From: Alphaproteobacteria bacterium
GTDB lineage: Bacteria; Pseudomonadota; Alphaproteobacteria; Rhizobiales; Xanthobacteraceae
Direction of reading: 5' to 3'
DNA: 64,000 bases
Assembly: GCA_009781045.1 (NCBI GenBank)
Contig: WQYW01000001.1
Span: forward strand, 1 to 64,000
Shown here: piece by piece, positions 33,452-43,195 of the stretch
How positions within the stretch are numbered: position 1 is the first letter of the stretch
How the letters are laid out: every line of letters begins with the position of its first letter
Program-made: the position numbers and the translations under genes
Notes under the pieces: model-generated
The model's database searches: none
What the model was told of the DNA's origin: nothing
The model's input: the letters and a program-made list of their open reading frames with translations, nothing else

Positions 33452-35613
33452 GCGGCGTACTTGATATCCTCAGCCGCAAGCGGCGGGTCCGGACGGTGCT
33501 CCAGGGCGAGGCCAACGAATGCGGTCTCGCCTGCCTCGCCATGGTGGCCAATTACCACAGCCACGACATCTCGCTGTCCTATCTGCGCTCGCTGTTTCCG
33601 CTGTCGCTGCGCGGCATGACCTTCGGCGAGATCGTGCGCCTGGCCGACAAGCTCGATCTGGATGCCCAGGGCTTCGCCATCAGCAAGGTGAAGGAAGTGG
33701 CCGAACTCAAATGTCCGGCGATCCTGCACTGGAACGGCAACCACATCGTGGTGCTGGAGAAGGTGGTTCGGGGCGTTTTCTACATCCACGATCCGGCCTT
33801 CGGTGTGCGGCGCTATTCCCTAGAGGACGTGAAGCAGCATTTTGCCGGGACCGCCCTGGAATTCGAGCCCCGGGTCAAGTTCAACGCCATCAAGGCGGCG
33901 AAGAAATCGCGCTACTGGAGTGTGTTCAAGGCCTGCCGCGGCATCGAGAGCACCATCGCGGTGGTTGCGGTGATGTCCTTTGGTGCCAGCCTGTTTGCGC
34001 TGACCACCCCGGTCTTCCTCGAGGTGGCGCTCGATAACGTGATCCCGCAATATGACGTCGATCTGCTGCTGATGATCACGATCGGCATGGCGCTGTTCAC
34101 AAGCTACGAGGCGGTGGCGCGGTGGCTGCGTGATTTCGTCACCCTGCAGTCCTCGACGGTGTTTGAGATCTTCTTCACCCGCAACGTGGTCGGGCACGCC
34201 TTTCGTCTGCCGGTGCGGTTTTTTGAATTGCGCCATCCCGGCGACTTCCTCACCCGGCTGGCTTCGATTGACCACATCCGCACCTTCCTGGTCACGGGCT
34301 TTGTCTCCTCGGTTGCCGATGGCGCGATGTCGCTGCTGACCGTGGTGATGATGTTCTACTACTCGCCGACCATGGCCGGGGTGTCGGTGGGCGTCCTCAT
34401 CGTGGCGCTGGTGGTGCGGGTGGCGACGTATCCCAAGATCGCCGAATACACCACTGCGACGCTGGAGGCGCGATCGGAGGAGCAGGCGCGGCTGATCGAC
34501 GGGCTCCAGAGCGTTGCCACGCTCAAGGTGCATAATACCGAGGAGCTGTTCTGCCTCAAATGGTTTGACAACTTCACCCGCTTTGCCAATGCGGGATTCC
34601 GGACCGGCAAGCTTACCATCGATACCGATCTTCTGCTCCATATCCTGTTCATGGTCGGCACGGTGGTCACGCTTTATATCGGCGTCGCCGATGTCATGAA
34701 AAACGAAGCCTCGGTCGCCAAAGGCGGGACCACAATCGGTATTCTCTACGCCTTTTTCGCCCTGCGCGGTTCCTTCTTCAACGCCATGAACGCGCTGATC
34801 ATGAACCTGCTCCAGCTTTCGGTGATGAAGGCGCATTTCGCCCGGCTTGACGATATCCTCGACGAGGCCCAGGAAACCAATATCGGCCGGGTCGGCGGAG
34901 AGCGGTCGATCCGCAGCGCGGTCCGGATTGAGGATGTCAACATCCAGTTCGATCGCGGGACCAAGCCGCTGGTTGAGGGCATCAATTTTCAGCTCAACGT
35001 CGCCGCCCATGAGTCGATCGCCATCATCGGCGATTCGGGGTGTGGCAAGTCATCTCTGCTGAAGGTCGTCTCCAGCCTCCACGCCCCCTTCACCGGCCGG
35101 GTGCTGGTTGATGAACTGCCGCTGTCGGCGTTCGGTCTCCACGAATACCGCGCCAATCTCGGCGTGGTCTTCCCCGAGGACAATCTGTTCAGCGGCACCG
35201 TGGTGGACAACCTGACGATCTTCTCCCAGGAGGTCGACGGCAAGCGGGTTGAGGAGGCGCTGGCCATGGTCGACCTGCTTGAGGAGGTCCATCGCCTGCC
35301 GCAGGGGCTGGCGACGCTGCTGTCGAATGAAAGCCCGATCCTTTCCACCGGACAGCGCCGCCGCCTCCTGCTGGCGCGCGCCATCGTGCGCCAGCCGCGA
35401 CTGCTGCTGCTCGATGAAATCACCGCCAATCTCGATCCCCAGACCGAGGAGAAAATCGTCTCCGCACTGAGCCGGGTGCCGGCGGCCAAGGTTTTCGTCA
35501 CCCACAGCGAGCGGTTGCTGCGCTACGTCAACCAGATCTATCACATCACCGAGGGCCGGATGGTGCCGGTCACCTATCAGAGATCGAAGACCGCCGTGTT
35601 GAATCCGGTGTAG
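33448..35613 (+). CDS. Peptidase-containing ABC transporter (C39, PCAT type)
   Basis: 721 residues. Residues 1-140 are a C39 peptidase: Cys25 in QGEANECGLACLAMVANYH, His99 in HWNGNHIVVLEKV and Asp115 in FYIHDPAFG, all three catalytic residues present. A six-helix membrane domain spans about 160-440. The nucleotide-binding domain has Walker A GDSGCGKSS at 528, Walker B RLLLLDEITANLD near 650 and the H-loop in VFVTHS. The signature motif is degenerate, LSTGQRRRL instead of LSGGQ. Such transporters cut double-glycine leaders and export the core in an ATP-driven cycle. Three matching leaders lie 3-6 kb upstream. ATGA overlap with the HlyD gene. Confidence 0.92.
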   Translation: MSGVLDILSRKRRVRTVLQGEANECGLACLAMVANYHSHDISLSYLRSLFPLSLRGMTFGEIVRLADKLDLDAQGFAISKVKEVAELKCPAILHWNGNHIVVLEKVVRGVFYIHDPAFGVRRYSLEDVKQHFAGTALEFEPRVKFNAIKAAKKSRYWSVFKACRGIESTIAVVAVMSFGASLFALTTPVFLEVALDNVIPQYDVDLLLMITIGMALFTSYEAVARWLRDFVTLQSSTVFEIFFTRNVVGHAFRLPVRFFELRHPGDFLTRLASIDHIRTFLVTGFVSSVADGAMSLLTVVMMFYYSPTMAGVSVGVLIVALVVRVATYPKIAEYTTATLEARSEEQARLIDGLQSVATLKVHNTEELFCLKWFDNFTRFANAGFRTGKLTIDTDLLLHILFMVGTVVTLYIGVADVMKNEASVAKGGTTIGILYAFFALRGSFFNAMNALIMNLLQLSVMKAHFARLDDILDEAQETNIGRVGGERSIRSAVRIEDVNIQFDRGTKPLVEGINFQLNVAAHESIAIIGDSGCGKSSLLKVVSSLHAPFTGRVLVDELPLSAFGLHEYRANLGVVFPEDNLFSGTVVDNLTIFSQEVDGKRVEEALAMVDLLEEVHRLPQGLATLLSNESPILSTGQRRRLLLARAIVRQPRLLLLDEITANLDPQTEEKIVSALSRVPAAKVFVTHSERLLRYVNQIYHITEGRMVPVTYQRSKTAVLNPV

Positions 35614-36477
35614 GTCGGTCCTGATGCGGTGGCTTCGGGGTGTCGGGCACGGGCTCTGGTCGGTGCCAGGCTGTTGGCGTTTCAGAAAGCTGTGACTTGC
35701 CGGGCAGGATTGGCCGAGCGGCTTGCCGCCCGGGACCTTTCGCCGACAGCGTTCCCTCGAAAGTCTTCCGGGCGGTTGGCGAGGGGAGCCGTGATCTTCA
35801 CAAAAACAAGGGCTTCGATTGAGTTGCGCCGCGCGGCGCCTTGACGCCGCTTTCGCAAGGCCACCGGGGCTGGCGCCAGGGGGGCGGGCAGGGCGGCGCC
35901 GCGGCAGTTCGGCAGCGAGGAAAAAGACAAACAGGCTCAATAACTTCCTGCTTCAAGGCGGGACTGCAGCTGCGGCAGGACCGGGCACCAGGGGGCGGGC
36001 CGCTGCCGCCGGTGCTGCGGGAATTTCGCTCCCGGGATCCGTCTTCTGGCCTGATGTCCCTGATTCTCCTGAACCATTCTGCACCCCGAGAGCCCGCCGC
36101 AACAGTGTCAGGACCGGCAACGACGGGGCAGGCCCGTAAACCTAAATTAATAAAGTATTTTCTGAGGATTGTATCAGAGCCTTTTTTTTGACAGGGTCGC
36201 GGCATATTCCCTGTGGTAAATGGTGGCTGTCGAGGCTTCGCGATCGCGGCAGCAGGATATGCGGAAGGGGGGGCCGGTTTTCGGGACGCCAACCCCTTTT
36301 GGGAAGGCCGCGTCAGGACAGAGGGCGCTTGAGGATCAAAGGGCGCTTCAGATCTGGTTTGGCGCGGATGTGAGAGATGAGACCAGTGGTCCGATAGAAG
36401 AGGGTTGCGATTTTGCTCCGCGTGCCGTGTGGCGGGCGCGCATGGCGGGTTGCGTGTGACAGCCGGGTGATAGGTAG
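35614..36477. other. Intergenic spacer, no gene seen
   Basis: About 860 bp downstream of the C39 exporter. No coding frame with family resemblance and no double-glycine leader. The stretch 36140-36190 is AT-rich. I find no clear terminator for the export operon. Confidence 0.4.
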
Positions 36478-39400
36478 ATGTCGGTACAAGAGTTTCATTC
36501 CCCTGAGAGCGAACCGGTGACAGGACAGTCGACGTTGGAGACCTCCGGCTTCAGGCGCGCTCCGCTTGAGGGCCCGGTGCAGGAGCAGCCGAGGTCGCCA
36601 GCCGATGCCCTTTTTGCGCTCCGCAAGCCCTCTGACAGTTCTCTCACCACCAGGCAGACGATGGAAGAACCCACCAGGCCGACCCCGGTCACTGCTCTCT
36701 CTCCCCTGGCAGGGAACGATGAAGGCCTGTCGGCGGTGAGACGGCCGTCCTTTGAGAACGCCGCCTCGCCGCGCCCGATTATGGAGCAGCTGGTCCCGTC
36801 CCAGTCAGCTGTGCGGGATCCGGTGCAGCCGGCGAGGCCGTCTCTGGCACCGACGTCGCTGTCGGACAATGGGGATGGCCTGTCGGCGGCGAAGCGGCCG
36901 TCCTTTGAAAACACGCCGCCGCCCCGGCTGGTGAGCGCGGCGTCAGGCGCGCCCGCAGCGGGCGAGGGCTTTCCAGGTCTCAAGATTTCGTCCTTTGGCA
37001 ATCCGACGGCGCCCGGCGCGCCGGAAGCAAGAGTGGGCGAGGCGGCAGCCCAGTCCGATCCGGCGGCGGGCAAGGCCGATGGTTTTTCCGCCCTCAAGCA
37101 GCATCTGGTTGCGATCACCAGTCAGATCGAGGCGCTCAGCGACATCGGCGCGCCGCAGCTGTCGGCGGCAGCGATTCATGGCGAGCTGGCGCAGATTCGC
37201 AGCGTGATTGCGACTGCGCTGCCACGGCGAGCCATTGAGGTGATCGACGGCAAGATCGCTGTGGTGCGGCGACGCATTGAGGGTGCGCGCGGGCGGGTGC
37301 GGGGCGATATCCTCAAGGATATCGAACAGACGCTGGCGCAGATCGGTGAGATGCTGGGGTCGCTTGCTCCAGCCGAACAGCTTGCCGGTGCCGACAGGGA
37401 AATCGTCGAGCTTGGTGCCAGTGTTGACCGGATTCTTGCCAACAAGAGTGATGTCGGGAGCTTGCGCAAGCTCGAAGGCGATGTCGCAGGCCTGCGGCAG
37501 CTGGTGTCGCATGTCGCCTGCAGGGAGACTCTTCATCAGCTCGAAGAGAATGTCGATCTGTTGTCGGCGACGGTCGGGGAGATCATACGTGCAGCCGGAG
37601 GGGGTGACGCCCCGGTAACAGGGGAACGTCCCCTCGAGGTGCAGCCCAGCGTATCGCAGATGATCCGTTCTGCGCCTGCCGCGCCCGCGCCTGCGCCTGC
37701 GGGCCTCATCGTCGAGCATGTCGATGACATGGGCCGGAATGCAGGACCGAATGCAGGACCAATGGCTCCGGTGCCGGGAGTGCGGCCACAACAGCCGAAT
37801 CGGGCGGCTCCGGATCAGGCCGCTGCGGAGGATGGGCGCGAGAAAGGCGCTCGGGGGGCGATGGACAGCCTGGTCGATCTGGTGGCCCGAGAAACCGGCC
37901 AGCAGCGGGGAGTGCGTTCCTCGCCTTCCAATGAGGGACTGGACCTGCTCAATCTGCGTGCTGCGAAGGAGGGGCCCGTCGTTCATGGGGACCACTCGAC
38001 TGACGCCGGTCAAAGCGATGATCAGGGCGAGGTCAACGCCGCGGTGGAGCGCATCGCCCAGCAGTTGAGAAATGCCGGGGCGAGCAGGCCCGGGGTTTTC
38101 AGGGACCCGGCGGTTCAGGAGGCCCTGAACCCGGTCGGTGCCAGCGACAATGCCAGCGCAAATTCACCCCTGTCGCGGGGGACGGGCAGGCCGAAGCGGG
38201 GCAAGGCGACTTCCGGTTTCCAGGAGGGCCTGCCCAATCCCTTCCTTGACAGATCGACGGAGGTGGACGTGTTCGCCTCTCTGTTCGAACCGAACCAGGA
38301 GGCGCGGGCCGAGTTCAGCGCCGCTGCCGAGCCCGCCCAGGCCTGGGGTCTGGAGCCCATCGTCACGCTTGAGGAGCCGGCGCAGGAAGCGCCGCCGAAT
38401 CCACGCATGCGTTCCGGTGGCGGGATGGGCTCGCCCGAACCCATGAACGCTCCACGGCGTGGTCGCGAAATGCCGAAGATGCGACCGCCGGACCAGCGTC
38501 GTGAGATGCGCCTGCCGCCGCTGCGGCAGAAGGCAAAACGTCGGCGCTCCAGCACAGGGGCCGGTATGGGGATCTTTCTCGCAATGACCGGACTCCTGGT
38601 CCTCGGCGGTGTCGGGACCACGGTCTATGCGCTGCAGGCGCGATGGAACGTTCCGGCCCTGAACGCGCCGACCGCACCGATCGACGCAGCGATGAAGACG
38701 GATGTCAGGCCGGTCAGCACCGGCACCCAGTCGGCGGAGTTTGGCAACCCGCAATCCGTGCCGGAGCCGGACCTGCAGCCGCAGCCGGCAGTGGATGCGA
38801 ACCTGCAGCCGACACCGGAGGATCGTACCGGATCAACCGGCGGCAATCCGGGGGAGACGCGGGCGTTGTCCAGCCCGGGCCAGGATATTCATCGGGTTGC
38901 TCTCAACAGCGATTTTCCTGTGGTCCAGATGCACACCACGCTCAGCAAAGCGCCTGTGCCGGAGACCGAAAGGCTGCCGGATGCCATTGGTGGGCATGGG
39001 TTGCGTGCTGCGGCGCTCCGAGGTGATCCGGCTGGGGTTTATGAGGTCGGTCTGCGCTTTGCCCAGGGTAAGTCCGTGCCCCAGAATTATCCGGAGGCAG
39101 CGCGCTGGTTCCGGTGGGCGCAGCAGGCCGGGGTGGTGCCCGCGGCTTTCCAGCTTGGCGTGCTCTTTGAGAAAGGTCAGGGGGTGTTGAAGGATCCGGA
39201 GAGGGCAAGGGCGTATTATCTTGAGGCGGCGGAACGTGGCAACGCAGCTGCCATGCACAATCTTGCTGTTCTTGAAGCGGACAGAGGAAATCCCACCAGT
39301 GCGGCGCAGTGGTTTATCAAGGCCGCCAACTGTGGTGTTACGGATAGTCAGTTCAACCTTGCCGTCCTCTATTTCCGCGGCGTCGGTGTGAAAGTGGATC

Positions 39401-39666
39401 TTGGCGAGTCCTATAAGTGGTTCAGTCTTGCTGCAGCGCGGGGGGATCGGGATGCGATGGACCGCCGCAACGATGTGGCCATGCGGCTGAGCGATGTGGA
39501 GCTGGCCCGCGCGGAACAGGCGATCAAAAACTTTGTAGTTGAGCCTCAGCCCGACGAAGCCTTCAGTGTCCCGGGGCCGGTTGGCGGATGGGATGCCACA
39601 GCCGTGAAGACGCCCGGGCCGACCGCGCCCACCGCGCCGCCGCCGCCGGTGGCGACCGTGCATTGA
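36478..39666 (+). CDS. PodJ-like polar localisation protein with Sel1 repeats
   Basis: 1062 residues. A long, low-complexity Pro/Ser/Ala cytoplasmic part (1-200) contains repeated segments built around LSAAKRPSFENT. A predicted coiled-coil (about 200-380) is followed by more disorder, one membrane segment (IFLAMTGLLVLGGVGTTVYAL, trimmed by one, about 700-720), a Pro-rich periplasmic linker, and about four C-terminal Sel1 repeats (GVYEVGLRFAQGKSVPQNY and WFIKAANCGVTDSQFNLAV). This layout, cytoplasmic coiled-coil, one helix and periplasmic Sel1, matches alphaproteobacterial PodJ-type polarity factors and related Rhizobiales proteins. It probably marks a cell pole and recruits partners. The N-terminal half is divergent, so orthology to Caulobacter PodJ is not certain. 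Confidence 0.7.
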   Translation: MSVQEFHSPESEPVTGQSTLETSGFRRAPLEGPVQEQPRSPADALFALRKPSDSSLTTRQTMEEPTRPTPVTALSPLAGNDEGLSAVRRPSFENAASPRPIMEQLVPSQSAVRDPVQPARPSLAPTSLSDNGDGLSAAKRPSFENTPPPRLVSAASGAPAAGEGFPGLKISSFGNPTAPGAPEARVGEAAAQSDPAAGKADGFSALKQHLVAITSQIEALSDIGAPQLSAAAIHGELAQIRSVIATALPRRAIEVIDGKIAVVRRRIEGARGRVRGDILKDIEQTLAQIGEMLGSLAPAEQLAGADREIVELGASVDRILANKSDVGSLRKLEGDVAGLRQLVSHVACRETLHQLEENVDLLSATVGEIIRAAGGGDAPVTGERPLEVQPSVSQMIRSAPAAPAPAPAGLIVEHVDDMGRNAGPNAGPMAPVPGVRPQQPNRAAPDQAAAEDGREKGARGAMDSLVDLVARETGQQRGVRSSPSNEGLDLLNLRAAKEGPVVHGDHSTDAGQSDDQGEVNAAVERIAQQLRNAGASRPGVFRDPAVQEALNPVGASDNASANSPLSRGTGRPKRGKATSGFQEGLPNPFLDRSTEVDVFASLFEPNQEARAEFSAAAEPAQAWGLEPIVTLEEPAQEAPPNPRMRSGGGMGSPEPMNAPRRGREMPKMRPPDQRREMRLPPLRQKAKRRRSSTGAGMGIFLAMTGLLVLGGVGTTVYALQARWNVPALNAPTAPIDAAMKTDVRPVSTGTQSAEFGNPQSVPEPDLQPQPAVDANLQPTPEDRTGSTGGNPGETRALSSPGQDIHRVALNSDFPVVQMHTTLSKAPVPETERLPDAIGGHGLRAAALRGDPAGVYEVGLRFAQGKSVPQNYPEAARWFRWAQQAGVVPAAFQLGVLFEKGQGVLKDPERARAYYLEAAERGNAAAMHNLAVLEADRGNPTSAAQWFIKAANCGVTDSQFNLAVLYFRGVGVKVDLGESYKWFSLAAARGDRDAMDRRNDVAMRLSDVELARAEQAIKNFVVEPQPDEAFSVPGPVGGWDATAVKTPGPTAPTAPPPPVATVH

Positions 39667-39687
39667 TGATGGGGACGCGGTCTTGCT

Positions 39688-39722
39688 GACCGCCTCCAAA
39701 CGCTTGAGGCGGTCTCGCCTTT
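39688..39722 (+). terminator. Hairpin after the PodJ-like gene
   Basis: Perfect 9-bp arms GACCGCCTC (39688-39696) and GAGGCGGTC (39706-39714) followed by a weak T-run (tcgccttta), 22 bp past the stop. Confidence 0.55.
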
Positions 39723-40264
39723 ATCAAGATTGGCGGCGGGTGAGCGTGAGGCAGGGGATCGCCAGGGAGCAATTGCAGATCCCATGGCAGATTTCCCAGG
39801 GTGCCATATTGCCATATTCATGGCATCCGCCAGCCGTGCGCTTGGGGAATATGGCATATCGGCCGGCTGGATATGCTGGAACGTGGTGCGAGGTTTGAGA
39901 TCGCCTCGGTCCCTGGGCTGTGGTGAGAGAGTCGAAAGCGCGGAAAACCCAGGTTTGAAAAACCCGCTTGATCCGCAAGCGGGCGTGAAGCGACAGCGCT
40001 GCGGATCCGCTTACAGTGGGTGCGCGCTGTTTTACGTGGCTTTCGCCTGTTCCTGATTCTCGAGGTTCGGTTCGCGTCTTTTTGAGAGCGTGCAAAAATC
40101 TCCTTTTGCGGAATTTCGCTGCACAGGTTGTGGGGATGTCTTAAAGGGGATGGCCTGGTGTCATCCTCGAAAAACCGTTTCGATTTCACTCCACCCGCGA
40201 GCTGCCGCTTCAACGGCTGCAGAGAAAAAGCGCGAGTGAGCGCCGATGATGGTTGCGAAACGCA
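39723..40264. other. Spacer between convergent genes, no gene seen
   Basis: About 540 bp between the ends of the PodJ-like gene and the minus-strand membrane protein gene. Only the two terminator hairpins at its edges have recognisable structure. Confidence 0.4.
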
Positions 40265-40300
40265 AAAACGCAACTTCAAGAAGGCTCGAAGTTGCGTTTT
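40265..40300 (-). terminator. Rho-independent terminator of the minus-strand gene
   Basis: Perfect 13-bp arms AAAACGCAACTTC (40265-40277) and GAAGTTGCGTTTT (40288-40300), 28 bp beyond the stop at 40328. A-rich on the left, giving a T-run on the minus transcript. Confidence 0.8.
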
Positions 40301-40327
40301 GCTGGATGGTTCCCGCGTCCTGACAGC

Positions 40328-41797
40328 CTAATGCGCTGCTCCAAGATCGTTATTCTTCCGCCACCGCATGAACTGCTGCAGGGCCCGGTCGGTTTCGCCA
40401 TTGGCGTGCGCGTCGTTGGCTTGCGCGGGCGCAGACGGTTGGGATGCCAGGATGGTCGGCGGCGGCGGCGGCGAGGACAAGGTTGGTGCCGCCGGCGGCG
40501 TATATTGTGTGTTCAGGGTTGGCGGGGCGGTTTCTGTTCCGGCGTCCGACTCCAGGGCTTCGATCGCGGTACCCGGAATATGGTCTGCCGAGGGGCGCAT
40601 GCCGATCATCATGAACATCACGGCAACCGCACAGGTGACGCCGAGAAAGCCTGAGAAGCCAAAGAACATCAGCAGCAGGCGACGTCGCCGGGTCCAGGCC
40701 TCAAGGGCCTCGGGGGTGGCGACAATATCGTCTTCCATAATCTGGGGTGGCGGGGGCGCAATCATCGGCACCGGCAGTGGCGCCAGAACCGGAGCCAGGC
40801 GGAGCGCCTCGTGGCGGCCCTCGGTGATCGCGACTTCCAGCTCCTTGGCGATGACATCCTCCAGCATGCGGGAGATGTCGGCCTCGCGGGTGTGACGGAC
40901 TCTTTCAGGCGAAGGCGTGTCCCAGCGTCGCGCCCTGATGTCAGCTGCCGTTGCGAGCGCTGTGCCAGGCTTCGATGGCGCGGCTCTGGGCGGCGGCGGC
41001 GGGGGGGCGGATCGGGGCTGCGGGGCTGCGGTTCGCGGCTGCGACGGGGCTGCGGTTCGGGCCTGCGGAGCTGCGGTTCGGGGTTGCGCCGGAAGGATGT
41101 CGGGGGTCGAGGGGAGTGCGGACACCAGCTGCAGTTCGCCCCGCCACTTCTTGGGAACCTCTGACGAGTTTTCCGCTGGCGCCGAGCGGTGCAAAGCGCG
41201 GTTGGGCGGGATGCGCGACGCGGGGGGCTGTCGTGGCGGAGGGGGGGGGATGCCGACCTCAAGCGAGAGCCGGGCGAGCAGATCTTCGCGGTCCGGAAGA
41301 ACGGGTTTGGCGCTCCGGCTGCGATTGATTTCGCGGGCGTCATTACTGAAGGAGGGACGCGGCGGTGGCGGATCTTCGCGTGGCGGCATCGCCCTTGTCG
41401 CAGTCGTGGTCTTGCCGGAATCGTCAACGGATGCGCGGGCCAGGAGATCGTCGAGCCAGCCGTTCGATTTTGGTCCGCTTGAGCGCGGTGGCAGTTCCGT
41501 CGATGCGCGCAGCGACGCGGTTGCGGGCGAGGGCTTGGGGACGGACTGGCGGATACGCGTTTCGAGGCGTTTGACCGCCTCGTCGAAAACCCTGAGTTCT
41601 GAATCGATCGAGCTGGCGCGGCCCGCCGAGCGCATCTCAAAGACCAGATTCTTGCGGGTCTGCTCGTAGAACGCGCGGCGCGATGTCGGCGTCGAATTGC
41701 CCTGGCTCTCCACGGCCTGCGCCAATACAGCATCGTACCGATCCAGCACCGATGCCGAGGCCCGGACCGTGCGCTCTTGGAAAGGCTGCATCGTCAT
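40328..41797 (-). CDS. Single-pass membrane protein sharing an N-terminal module with the Roadblock protein
   Basis: 489 residues. Residues 18-82 (YDAVLAQAVES to the RLETRIRQ end) match residues 20-85 of the Roadblock protein at 43648 (YEALLTRAIEN to RVESRISA), including a shared SIDSEL core. Then comes a long Pro/Arg/Ala-rich disordered part, an amphipathic stretch (SRMLEDVIAKELEVAITEGR), one membrane helix (LLLMFFGFSGFLGVTCAVAV, near residue 390), and a Pro-rich C-terminus. A good AAAGGAG ribosome site precedes the ATG. No enzyme motif seen. Probably a membrane scaffold working with the neighbouring PodJ-like and Roadblock proteins; function unknown. Confidence 0.7.
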   Translation of the reverse strand: MTMQPFQERTVRASASVLDRYDAVLAQAVESQGNSTPTSRRAFYEQTRKNLVFEMRSAGRASSIDSELRVFDEAVKRLETRIRQSVPKPSPATASLRASTELPPRSSGPKSNGWLDDLLARASVDDSGKTTTATRAMPPREDPPPPRPSFSNDAREINRSRSAKPVLPDREDLLARLSLEVGIPPPPPRQPPASRIPPNRALHRSAPAENSSEVPKKWRGELQLVSALPSTPDILPAQPRTAAPQARTAAPSQPRTAAPQPRSAPPPPPPRAAPSKPGTALATAADIRARRWDTPSPERVRHTREADISRMLEDVIAKELEVAITEGRHEALRLAPVLAPLPVPMIAPPPPQIMEDDIVATPEALEAWTRRRRLLLMFFGFSGFLGVTCAVAVMFMMIGMRPSADHIPGTAIEALESDAGTETAPPTLNTQYTPPAAPTLSSPPPPPTILASQPSAPAQANDAHANGETDRALQQFMRWRKNNDLGAAH

Positions 41798-42466
41798 GTG
41801 GACTCCTTTCGTCCCAGCATGTTCGCGAAATTTCCCGTGTCAGACCTCGCAGCACCGGAAGATACGCCCGAGAGCATGACCAGCCATGGGCAGCAGGCGA
41901 AAACGGCTTGGGCGAGCTGGATTTTCGTACAAAATCCTTGCAGTCGGAGCCAAAAACCGGAGGATTTCCAGATTTATGCCCTGATTCCTGCCAGATTCAA
42001 TCCGGTTCTGTTCCAGCCCGGTCGCCAACCGAAGTCCCCTTAAGGGTTCCAATTAAGGTTCCCTGATTTAATCCCAGACCGCCATCCTTCGCAACGATCC
42101 CGTTGATTCTGATCGTCCCGCATATCCCAATAGATTCGGTGAGGATACCGCCGAAAAACGCGTTGGTTAATTCGGTGGCGGACAATTGTGTCATTACGGC
42201 GACCATATGAACGGGGCACACAGAAATTGGTTGTGATTTTCAACCGGAAAGGTTCCATCGTACCTTTGGCCGACAATGGGGCGGCAAAACGCCGACTTAA
42301 ATGCCGCAAAAATAAGGCGTGAAACGTTTTTGGGAAAAATGTTGCTTTTAGGAGACTGACTCATCGGACAGAGTCGCGTTAAAGAGAAGTGTTATTCACC
42401 CCAGGGTTGTCGTTTCGGGCACTGTAGCTTACCTGGGATTGAAAGTCCGGTTTTTTGGAGGCGGCA
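41798..42466. other. AT-rich divergent spacer
   Basis: About 670 bp between the membrane protein gene (minus) and an Omp gene (plus). From about 41930 to 42400 it is clearly richer in A/T than its flanks and has no coding frame of note. It should contain the promoters of both genes and is the sort of DNA an H-NS-type protein binds. Confidence 0.4.
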
Positions 42467-43195
42467 ATGAAGAGAGTCTGGTTGGGAATCGTCGGCGTTG
42501 CTGCCCTGGGCCTGGCGGCGCCGGCCGGAGCGGCGGATCTTGGCCTGCAGCCCTATGTCAAGGCTCCGATAAATCAGGCTATTTTTGACTGGAGCGGGCT
42601 TTATGCCGGCATCAATGTCGGCGGCGGCTCCTCCTGTTCGTCCTGGAAGCTGAGGGACGTGAAGAGCGATGATGGCGGATGCCATGACGCCACTGGCGCA
42701 ACCTTCGGTGGTCAGCTTGGCTATCGCTGGCAGCTCCATAATATTGTGCTGGGTGTTGAGGCCCAGGGCCAATGGGCGGATTTCTCCGCCACCTCGACCA
42801 ATGCTGACGGGTCGTCGTTCCATTCCCGGATCAACGGCTTCGGGATGTTCACCGGACAGCTCGGCTATGCGTGGAACAATGTCCTGCTTTACGTCAAGGG
42901 CGGTGCCGGGGTGGCCGACAGCAAGTTCACCATGAACGACGGCAAGGGCAGTTCCATTTACGCCGGCAATACCCGCTGGGGCGGCACGGTGGGGGTCGGC
43001 CTTGAATACGGCTTTGCCCCGGACTGGTCGGTTGCTGTTGAATATGACCACCTCTTTCTTGGCGGGCGTGACCTGACCATGAGCGGACCCTGCGGTGGGA
43101 CGGCGAATTGTGTGGCGCATGTGAGCCAGGGCATCGACGTGGGTCTGGTGCGCCTGAACTACCGTTTCGGTGGTCCGATTCTCGGAATCTACTGA
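42467..43195 (+). CDS. Outer-membrane beta-barrel protein (Omp25/31-like)
   Basis: 242 residues. Signal peptide MKRVWLGIVGVAALGLAAPA then GAADL. The mature part has the family pattern FDWSGLYAGINVGGGSS, alternating polar/hydrophobic strands, GQLGYAWNNVLLYVKGGAGV, GLEYGFAPDWSVAVEYDHL, and ends RLNYRFGGPILGIY, giving eight strands and the aromatic C-terminus. These are abundant small porin-like proteins of Rhizobiales. The ATG at 42467 has GGAGG five bases upstream; an in-frame start 12 nt earlier would spoil the signal peptide. A Cys pair (about residues 51 and 68) in the first loop is unusual and may form a disulphide. Confidence 0.9.
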   Translation: MKRVWLGIVGVAALGLAAPAGAADLGLQPYVKAPINQAIFDWSGLYAGINVGGGSSCSSWKLRDVKSDDGGCHDATGATFGGQLGYRWQLHNIVLGVEAQGQWADFSATSTNADGSSFHSRINGFGMFTGQLGYAWNNVLLYVKGGAGVADSKFTMNDGKGSSIYAGNTRWGGTVGVGLEYGFAPDWSVAVEYDHLFLGGRDLTMSGPCGGTANCVAHVSQGIDVGLVRLNYRFGGPILGIY

